From Bog-473 sp963809715 (lineage in GTDB: Bacteria; Actinomycetota; Acidimicrobiia; Acidimicrobiales; RAAP-2), in assembly GCA_963809715.1 (NCBI GenBank), contig CAWEKO010000003.1, forward strand, positions 682,001-746,000: a stretch of DNA of 64,000 nt. The letters run 5' to 3'. The notes under the pieces are model-generated. The model made no database searches. It worked only from the letters and a program-made list of their open reading frames with translations, and was not told where the DNA came from. Both the position numbers and the translations under genes were made by a program. The stretch's first letter is position 1; every line of letters starts with the position of its first letter. Shown here piece by piece: positions 58,244-64,000 of this stretch.

Positions 58244-59896
58244 ATGCCCCAGCAGATCCCCCCGGACGGGCACCCCACCGTCGTCTCCGTCCTGCGGGAG
58301 GCCGCAGCCGTCAACGGCGACGTCGAGGCCTACGTGGAGCCGGCCGTCGCCGGCACCACCCGGCGCAGCCTCACCTTCGGGGCCTGGGACCGCGCGGCCG
58401 ACGGCGTGGCCGGCCTCCTGGCCCGCCACGGGGTGGGCAAGGGCGACGTCGTCTGCCTGTTGTTGCCCTCCTCCATCGACTACGCCGTCCTCTACGCCGC
58501 CCTGCAACGCCTCGGTGCGATCACCTCGGGCATCAATCCCCGGATGGGGGCGGCGGAGGTGGCCTCCATCGTCGAACGGGCCGCGCCCGTCCTCGCCGTC
58601 GTCGACCCCGAGGCGGGATCGCTCCCGTCCGGCCTGGCGACGCTCAGCCGGGCCGAGGCCGCTGCGGCGTGGCCCGGCCCGGCGCCGGACCTCTGGCCCG
58701 AACTGGCCCCGCACGATCCCGTTGCCGTGGTGTGGACGAGTGGGACGACCGGACGACCCAAGGGGGCGCTCTTCGACCACGCCAACCTGGCCGCGGTGGC
58801 CCGGGGCACCGACGTGCTCAGCCAAGCTGGCGATCGCCGGCTCTCACCCCTGCCCTTCGCCCACGTCGGCTACATGACCCGCACGTGGGACGAGGCGTCG
58901 CACGCGGTGACGACGGTGATCACCCCGTCGCCCTGGAGGGCCGACGACGCCATCCGGATCATGGCCGAGGAGGGCGTCACCGTGGCCCAGGGCGTGCCCA
59001 CCCAGTGGGCCCTCATGCTGGCCAGCCCCGAGCTGGAGCGGGCCGACCTGGGTTCCCTGCGCATCGCCGGGACCGGTGCCGCCCGCACGACCGCCGCCAT
59101 GGTGGCCGAGATGCGCCGCCGGCTGGGCGTGCCCGTCGTCGTCCGCTACACCTCGACCGAGGCATCTCTGGGGACGGGGACGACTCTCGAGTCGACGGAC
59201 GAGGAGGTGGCCACGACCGTGGGCCGCCCCGTCCCCGGCGCGGAGCTGGCCATCGTCGACGACGAGGGGCGCTCCGTGCCCGAGGGAGAGGTCGGCAGAG
59301 TTTTGCTGCGCTCTGCCGCGGTCATGCGGGGCTACTGGGGCCAGGGCCCGGGTCGTGGTCGCCCCGCGTCCGAGCTGATCGACGCCGAGGCGACGGCAGA
59401 GGTGCTGGCCTCGGACGGCTGGCTGACCACGGGCGACTTCGGCCTGCGCACCGAATCGGGCAATCTGCAGCTGGCCGGGCGGGCGCACGAGCGCTACATC
59501 CGCGGTGGCTACAACGTGTACCCGTCCGAGGTCGAGGAGGTGTTGGCCACGCACCCGTCCGTGGCCCGGGTCGCCGTGATCGGAGCGGCCGACGACGTGC
59601 TGGGCGAAGTGGGCGTCGCGGTCGTCGTCGCTCAGGCCGGCGCCCAGCCCGATCTGGCCGAACTCCGGGCCCACTGCGTCCGATCCCTCTCTGACTACAA
59701 GGCACCCGATGCCCTGGTCGTCGTGGGCGAAATCCCCCTGACCCCGATGATGAAGGTGGATCCGGTCCGCCTGGCCGACCTGGCCGAACGGGGGGCGGCG
59801 GAACGCCGCGAGCGCCGGGCTCAGAATCGTGATCCCGGCTCCCAGGTGCTAGGCAGTGACCCCACCCGGGCGTCGGACCAGAAGGAGCGTGCATGA
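58244..59896 (+). CDS. Acyl-CoA synthetase (AMP-dependent ligase)
   Basis: Activates a carboxylic acid as acyl-AMP and transfers it to CoA. The 550-residue ANL enzyme has the P-loop VVWTSGTTGRPKGALFDH near residue 165 and the aromatic motif PLPFAHVGYMTRTW near 205. A5 is YTSTEASLGTGTTLES near 300, A7 GWLTTGDFGLRT near 390, and A8 YIRGGYNVYPSEVEEV near 415. The C-terminal catalytic Lys is in LTPMMKVDPVRLA near 505. Chain-length specificity is not evident. Its stop overlaps the SDR ATG (ATGA), implying a shared catabolic step. Confidence 0.93.
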   Translation: MPQQIPPDGHPTVVSVLREAAAVNGDVEAYVEPAVAGTTRRSLTFGAWDRAADGVAGLLARHGVGKGDVVCLLLPSSIDYAVLYAALQRLGAITSGINPRMGAAEVASIVERAAPVLAVVDPEAGSLPSGLATLSRAEAAAAWPGPAPDLWPELAPHDPVAVVWTSGTTGRPKGALFDHANLAAVARGTDVLSQAGDRRLSPLPFAHVGYMTRTWDEASHAVTTVITPSPWRADDAIRIMAEEGVTVAQGVPTQWALMLASPELERADLGSLRIAGTGAARTTAAMVAEMRRRLGVPVVVRYTSTEASLGTGTTLESTDEEVATTVGRPVPGAELAIVDDEGRSVPEGEVGRVLLRSAAVMRGYWGQGPGRGRPASELIDAEATAEVLASDGWLTTGDFGLRTESGNLQLAGRAHERYIRGGYNVYPSEVEEVLATHPSVARVAVIGAADDVLGEVGVAVVVAQAGAQPDLAELRAHCVRSLSDYKAPDALVVVGEIPLTPMMKVDPVRLADLAERGAAERRERRAQNRDPGSQVLGSDPTRASDQKERA

Positions 59897-60720
59897 GCCC
59901 CACCACCAGAGTCGGCCAGTCCGACCCCACTCGCGGGACTGCGCCCGAGGCGATCACCCCGGGTCGCTACGCGGACAAGGTCGCGGTGGTCACCGGCTCG
60001 GGCTCGGGTATCGGCCGGGCCACCGCACGCCGTCTGGCTGCCGAGGGAGCAGCGGTGGCCTGCTTCGACCTGGCCGAGGACGCCATTGCGTCCGTGGCAG
60101 AGGAGATCAACCGCGAGGCGGCCGAGGCGGGCGGGCGCGCCGTCGCCCTGCCCTGCGACGTGACCGACGAGGACGCGGTGTCTGCCGCGATCTCCCAGGT
60201 GCGTGAGGAGCTGGGCCACATCGCCTACCTGTGCAACATCGCCGGGGTCGGGGGGTTTGCCCACACGCCCGAGCAGTCACTGGCCGGCTGGGAGAAGATC
60301 CTCGCCGTCAACCTGACCGGGACTTTCCTCATGTGCCGCGCCGTGCTGCCCGGCATGCTCGAGCACGGAGGCGCCATCACGAACACCGTCTCGACCGCCG
60401 GGGTCATCGGCCAGCCGTACTCGGCCGCCTATTGCGCGTCCAAGGGTGGCGTCAAAATGCTGACCAAGGCCCTCGCCGTGGAGTACATGGCGCGTGGCGT
60501 CCGGGTGAACGGGGTGGCGCCCGGTGGGGTGGACACGCCGATCATCCACAACTTCGGCCCGCCCGAGGACGCAGACTTCAAGCTCATCGAGCGCCTGATG
60601 ACGCCCATCGGCTTCGCCTACCCTCACGAGATCGCGGGTGCCTTTGCCTACCTCGGATCGGGCGAGGCGGCTTACATCACCGGCGCCATCCTCTCGATCG
60701 ACGGAGCGATCACGACCTGA
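59893..60720 (+). CDS. Short-chain dehydrogenase/reductase (classical SDR)
   Basis: NAD(P)-dependent oxidoreductase of 275 residues. The cofactor loop is VVTGSGSGIGRATARRL, the structural motif CNIAGVGG replaces NNAG, and the catalytic Ser lies in NTVSTAGVIG. YCASKGGVKMLTKAL holds the YxxxK pair. VNGVAPGGVDTPI and the C-terminal GAILSIDGAITT are typical. A 30-residue N-terminal extension precedes the fold. Coupled to the acyl-CoA synthetase, it probably handles a hydroxy- or keto-acyl substrate or an alcohol. Its stop TGA overlaps the CTG that seems to open the next gene. Confidence 0.92.
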   Translation: MSPTTRVGQSDPTRGTAPEAITPGRYADKVAVVTGSGSGIGRATARRLAAEGAAVACFDLAEDAIASVAEEINREAAEAGGRAVALPCDVTDEDAVSAAISQVREELGHIAYLCNIAGVGGFAHTPEQSLAGWEKILAVNLTGTFLMCRAVLPGMLEHGGAITNTVSTAGVIGQPYSAAYCASKGGVKMLTKALAVEYMARGVRVNGVAPGGVDTPIIHNFGPPEDADFKLIERLMTPIGFAYPHEIAGAFAYLGSGEAAYITGAILSIDGAITT

Positions 60721-61886
60721 GCGGCCTGGACGCGAGGAGGGGCGCCGAGCCCGCACGGCTCCGGGTCGCGGTGGATGCGACGCCGCTGCTCGGGCAGCTC
60801 ACCGGGATCGGAGCCTTCTGTCAGGGCGCGCTGGGCGCGCTGGCCATCCGGCCTCGCCTCGAGGTGCAGGCGTACGCAGTCAGCTGGCGCCGACGTGGCC
60901 TCGTCGCTCCTCTGCTGCCCCCAGGGGTGAGCGGCCGCCAGCGCCCCATGCCGGCCCGGCCGCTGCACGCCCTGTGGCGCCGCTTCGACTACCCCCCGCT
61001 CGAGCGTTTCGTCGGCCCCGCCGACGTGGTGCACGGGACCAATTTCGTCGTCCCGCCGACGGCGCGCGCCACCGCGGTGGTGTCGGTGCACGACCTCACG
61101 CCGGTGCACCATCCCGAGCTGTGCAATCCGTCCACCTTGGCCTATCCCGATTTGATCCGGCGAGCCCTGAGTCGAGGTGCGTGGGTGCACACCGATTCCG
61201 CCTTCGTGGGCGCCGAGGTGGTGGACGCCTTCGGCGCCGACCCCGAACGGGTCCGGACGGTGGCGCCAGGGGTGCCCGACCTGCCCGACGTACGCGAGGA
61301 CGAGGCGGCCGCCGTGCGGGCGCGCCTGGTCCCCGAAGGCACGGCGCGCTACTGCCTGGCCATCGGGACGGCCGAGCCCCGCAAGGATCTGCCCGGCCTG
61401 GTGCGCGCCTTCACCGCGGTCGCGGCGCGGCAGGCCGACACCGCGCTGGTCCTGGCGGGCCCCGAGGGATGGGGTGAGGACGAGCTGCAACGTGCGCTGG
61501 ACGCGTCGCCCGTCCGCGATCGGATCGCCCGCACGGGTTGGGTCGAACCGCACGAGTTGGCCGCGCTCCTGCGCGGCGCGCACGTGCTGGCCTATCCGTC
61601 GCGGTACGAGGGGTTCGGGTTCCCGCCCCTCCAGGCCATGCGGGCCGGTGTCCCGGTCGTGGCCACCGGGGTGGGCTCGCTGCCCGAGGTCCTCGGTGAC
61701 GGCGCGCTGCTGGTCGAGCCGGGGGACCAGGACGAGCTGGCCGGCGCCCTCGCCGCGTGCTTCGACGACGAGGCGGTGCGCTCTCGCCTGATTGCCGCAG
61801 GCGACACCTGGGTCCGTCGCTTTTCGTGGGCCCGCTGTGGCGCCGGGCTCGAACAGCTGTACCGGGACGCGCGGCGCGGTGTCTGA
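60717..61886 (+). CDS. GT4-family glycosyltransferase, first of three in tandem (apparent CTG start)
   Basis: A 389-residue GT-B enzyme. The acceptor domain starts LRVAVDATPLLGQLTGIG and includes VVHGTNFVVPPTARATAVVS and VHDLTPVHHPELCNP. The donor domain has YCLAIGTAEPRKDLPGLVRA and the catalytic E(x7)E region YPSRYEGFGFPPLQAMRAGV. No ATG, GTG or TTG precedes the conserved first strand; GTG 60771 would delete it. CTG 60717 overlaps the SDR stop as CTGA, copying the ATGA/GTGA couplings elsewhere, and CTG 60726 is the alternative. Probable role: sugar transfer from a nucleotide sugar in cell-envelope glycan synthesis, often mannose in this group. Confidence 0.87.
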   Translation: MSGLDARRGAEPARLRVAVDATPLLGQLTGIGAFCQGALGALAIRPRLEVQAYAVSWRRRGLVAPLLPPGVSGRQRPMPARPLHALWRRFDYPPLERFVGPADVVHGTNFVVPPTARATAVVSVHDLTPVHHPELCNPSTLAYPDLIRRALSRGAWVHTDSAFVGAEVVDAFGADPERVRTVAPGVPDLPDVREDEAAAVRARLVPEGTARYCLAIGTAEPRKDLPGLVRAFTAVAARQADTALVLAGPEGWGEDELQRALDASPVRDRIARTGWVEPHELAALLRGAHVLAYPSRYEGFGFPPLQAMRAGVPVVATGVGSLPEVLGDGALLVEPGDQDELAGALAACFDDEAVRSRLIAAGDTWVRRFSWARCGAGLEQLYRDARRGV

Positions 61887-63027
61887 GCCGACTCGCTCCG
61901 TCTTGGTCGCGGTGGAGCAGCTGCGGCGCCGCGTGCCCGGCGGCATCGGGGCGTATGCCCGCGGGGTTTTGGCCGGGCTCGAAGCACTGACACCCTCGGA
62001 ACAGGGCGTGGCGGTGACCCTGCTGGCGAGCCGGGCGCCCGGTGGTCGGCGGAGTCCCGAGGCCGACCCGCTGGCGCAGTTCGGCAAGCCGGTCATCGCG
62101 TCGCACCTTCCCGGACCCGTCATGACGCGGGCGTGGGACCGGCGGTGGCTGCACGCGCCCGAAGGCTTCGACGTCGTGCACTCGGTCTCCCTTGCCGCGC
62201 CCATGCTGCGCCGGGGCAGTCGGAGCAAGCTCGTCGTCACCGTCCACGATGTGGCCTGGCGCCGACACCCCGACGCCACCACGCCCCGAGGAAGACGTTG
62301 GCACGAGCAGGCGCTCCAACGGGCGGCCGCTTCGGCGACGGCGCTGGTCGTACCCTCGCGGTTGGTGGCGGCCGACCTGGAGAAGAGCGGTGTTGATCCG
62401 GCCCGGCTCGCGCTGGTGCCCGGTGGCACCGATCACGTGGCCGACCCCGATCCGGCCGCCACGACCGACCTGTTGCGTCGCGTCGGGGTGTCGGGGGAAT
62501 TCCTCCTGACCGTGGGCACGCTCGAGCCCCGCAAGAACGTCGACCGGCTGGTGCGTGCCTTCGGGCGGGTGCGGCCCTCGTTGCCCGGGCGCTGGCCGCT
62601 GGTCATCGTGGGTCCGTCGGGCTGGGGGCGCGAGCCCACCCACCCCCCACACGCGGACGGGGTCGTCTTCACCGGCGCGGTGTCCGACCCCGTCCTGGCC
62701 GGGCTCTATCAACGGGCCCGCGCCTTTGCCTACGTCCCGCTCACGGAGGGTTATGGCCTGCCCCCGCTCGAGGCGATGCGCATGGGGACGCCGTCGGTGG
62801 TGGCCAACGAGGTGCCGAGCGTGCACGACGTTGGCGCGACCGGGGAGCCGCCCGCCTGCATCGTCGATCCGCTCGACATCGACGACATTGCCCGCGGCAT
62901 CTCGGCCGTCCTGACCGATGATGCCCTGCGCGTCGATCTGGCCGCACGGGGGTCGGCCTACGCGCTGGCCCGCACCTGGGCCACCGCTGCCCGCGAGCAC
63001 GTCGCGCTCTGGGCCAGGCTCCGATGA
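61879..63027 (+). CDS. GT4-family glycosyltransferase, second of three
   Basis: A 382-residue GT-B enzyme related to its neighbours. It opens SVLVAVEQLRRRVPGGIGAY. It has FDVVHSVSLAAPMLRRGSRS and VVTVHDVAWRRHPDATTPRG in the acceptor domain, then LLTVGTLEPRKNVDRLVRAF and VPLTEGYGLPPLEAMRMGTP (E-x7-E donor site) in the second domain. GTG 61879 overlaps the first GT4 stop by eight bases, and its stop overlaps the third GT4 (ATGA), so the three are one transcript. Confidence 0.92.
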   Translation: MSEPTRSVLVAVEQLRRRVPGGIGAYARGVLAGLEALTPSEQGVAVTLLASRAPGGRRSPEADPLAQFGKPVIASHLPGPVMTRAWDRRWLHAPEGFDVVHSVSLAAPMLRRGSRSKLVVTVHDVAWRRHPDATTPRGRRWHEQALQRAAASATALVVPSRLVAADLEKSGVDPARLALVPGGTDHVADPDPAATTDLLRRVGVSGEFLLTVGTLEPRKNVDRLVRAFGRVRPSLPGRWPLVIVGPSGWGREPTHPPHADGVVFTGAVSDPVLAGLYQRARAFAYVPLTEGYGLPPLEAMRMGTPSVVANEVPSVHDVGATGEPPACIVDPLDIDDIARGISAVLTDDALRVDLAARGSAYALARTWATAAREHVALWARLR

Positions 63028-64000
63028 CCGCGCCGCTCGCCCTCTCGCTCGACGTGTCCGCGGTGCCCGAACGGCCGGGCGGAGCCGGCTACTACACAAT
63101 GGAGATCGCGTCCGGTCTGGCGGCCCGGGAGGACGTCGCGCTGACTCTCCTCAGTCGGCGCGACGACGAGGTCCGGTGGGCGGGACTGGCGCCGGGCGCC
63201 CGGGTGCGCGGGGCGGTCCCGGGAGCGCGACCGGCCCGGCTCGTTTTCGAGCAGGCGGGCTTCCCGTCGTTGCTGCGCTCGCTGGACGTCGCTGTCCATC
63301 ACGGGCCGCACTACACCATGCCGCACCGGGCGCCGGTGCCCTGCGCGGTGACCATCCACGACTGCACGTTCTTCGACCATCCCGAATGGCACATGCGTAC
63401 CAAGGCCGTCTTCTTTCGCCGCGCCATCCGCTACGCCGCGCTCCGGGCCGGGGTGCTCATCTGCGTCAGTCACGTCACCGCTGATCGACTGCGCGCCTCG
63501 TGTCCCGTGTGGGCGCCCGTCGTGGTGGCGCCCCACGGGGTGGATCACGCGCGCTTTGGACCGACGGAGGGCGCTCCGGGGGCCGATCGCCACGCGCTCG
63601 AGGCAGCCGGGGTGCCGGTCGATCGCCCCCTGGTCGTCTTCGTCGGCACGCTCGAGCCCCGCAAAGGAGTGGTCCCGCTGGTCGCCGCGTTCGACCGGGT
63701 GGCCGACGCCAACGGCGACGTCGTGCTCGTGTTGGCCGGCCAGCCGGGCTGGGGCCTCGAGGAGACCGAGCGGGCCCTGGCCTCGGCCCGCCATACCGAC
63801 CGCATCGTGCGAACCGGCTACGTGTCCGACGACACGGTGCCGGCGCTCCTCCGCCACGCTGCCGTGGCCGCGTGCCCGGCCCTCGAAGAGGGGTTCGGCC
63901 TGCCCGCCCTCGAGGCCCTGGCCTGCGGCGCACCACTCGTGACCACGCAGGGCACGGCCATGGCCGAGGTGGCCGGGGAAGCGGCCACGCTGGTGCCGCC
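63024..64000 (+). CDS. GT4-family glycosyltransferase, third of three, C-terminus beyond the window
   Basis: The frame is open from ATG 63024 to the window end, about 325 residues. The acceptor domain has LSLDVSAVPERPGGAGYYTM and AVTIHDCTFFDHPEWHM. The donor domain has VVFVGTLEPRKGVVPLVAAF, RTGYVSDDTVPALLRHAAVA and ALEEGFGLPALEALACGAPL with both Glu of the E(x7)E motif. It resembles the two upstream paralogues, suggesting duplication and stepwise addition of sugars. Only the last helices are missing. Confidence 0.92.
   Translation, partial: MTAPLALSLDVSAVPERPGGAGYYTMEIASGLAAREDVALTLLSRRDDEVRWAGLAPGARVRGAVPGARPARLVFEQAGFPSLLRSLDVAVHHGPHYTMPHRAPVPCAVTIHDCTFFDHPEWHMRTKAVFFRRAIRYAALRAGVLICVSHVTADRLRASCPVWAPVVVAPHGVDHARFGPTEGAPGADRHALEAAGVPVDRPLVVFVGTLEPRKGVVPLVAAFDRVADANGDVVLVLAGQPGWGLEETERALASARHTDRIVRTGYVSDDTVPALLRHAAVAACPALEEGFGLPALEALACGAPLVTTQGTAMAEVAGEAATLVP

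Overview
The window is GC-rich, gene-dense chromosomal DNA from an actinobacterium, most likely of the class Acidimicrobiia. The reasons are the actinobacterial gene orders tatD/rlpA-like/rsmA/ispE, glmU/prs/rplY/pth/mfd/mazG/eno/ftsB/DUF501-ppx and cofD/cofE; two miniature ribosomal-protein genes of the bS22 and bL37 types; and a recurring TANNNT promoter box placed 6-8 bases before ATG or GTG starts, the hallmark of leaderless transcripts. The genus assignment is inference; no rRNA gene is present.

Layout. 1-11 kb holds housekeeping genes: partial aminopeptidase N, a PfkB kinase, ychF, SCO1 and a secreted-repeat lipoprotein, a glycerophosphodiester phosphodiesterase, DUF192, rsmI, metG and tatD. 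11-14 kb has an RlpA-like cell-wall protein, rsmA, ispE and a VOC protein. 14-17.8 kb has a two-component system, tRNA-Gln and an alpha/beta hydrolase. 17.8-31 kb is the long core run glmU-prs-rplY-pth-mfd-SurA-like-mazG-eno-ftsB-ppx. 31-41.8 kb is a glycan-assembly island with a DUF2142 membrane protein and a six-gene minus-strand operon of glycosyltransferases and methyltransferases. It includes a 1089-residue protein joining sulfotransferase-like, methyltransferase and two GT2 domains. 41.9-49.8 kb has an aminotransferase, a GNAT protein, an epimerase, an acyltransferase, an NlpC/P60 hydrolase, a carboxylesterase and a P450. 49.9-53 kb has an odd UAA-anticodon tRNA, a methyltransferase-StrF glycosyltransferase, and a hairpin-dense gene-free stretch before a BTAD regulator. 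53.6-64 kb has nucleotide-sugar enzymes, the F420 genes cofD/cofE, an acyl-CoA synthetase/SDR pair and three tandem GT4 glycosyltransferases; the last runs off the window.

How the parts fit. Nucleotide-sugar supply (GlmU uridylyltransferase, the GDP-sugar-type pyrophosphorylase, epimerases) could feed the surface-glycan glycosyltransferases, with RlpA-like and NlpC/P60 proteins remodelling the wall. Translation genes (metG, pth, rplY, rsmA, rsmI, the two small ribosomal proteins, two tRNAs) are scattered through the core.

Cautions. Five genes (pfkB, rlpA-like, rplY, the 33 kb methyltransferase and the WsaF-like glycosyltransferase) each read as one protein only if one base is removed. All five shifts are single-base insertions, which points to sequence or assembly error, though real lesions are not excluded. 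Three genes (pth, the first GT4 and perhaps the RlpA-like gene) have no ATG, GTG or TTG before their conserved N-terminus and seem to start at CTG. No mobile element, CRISPR array or integrase was found.
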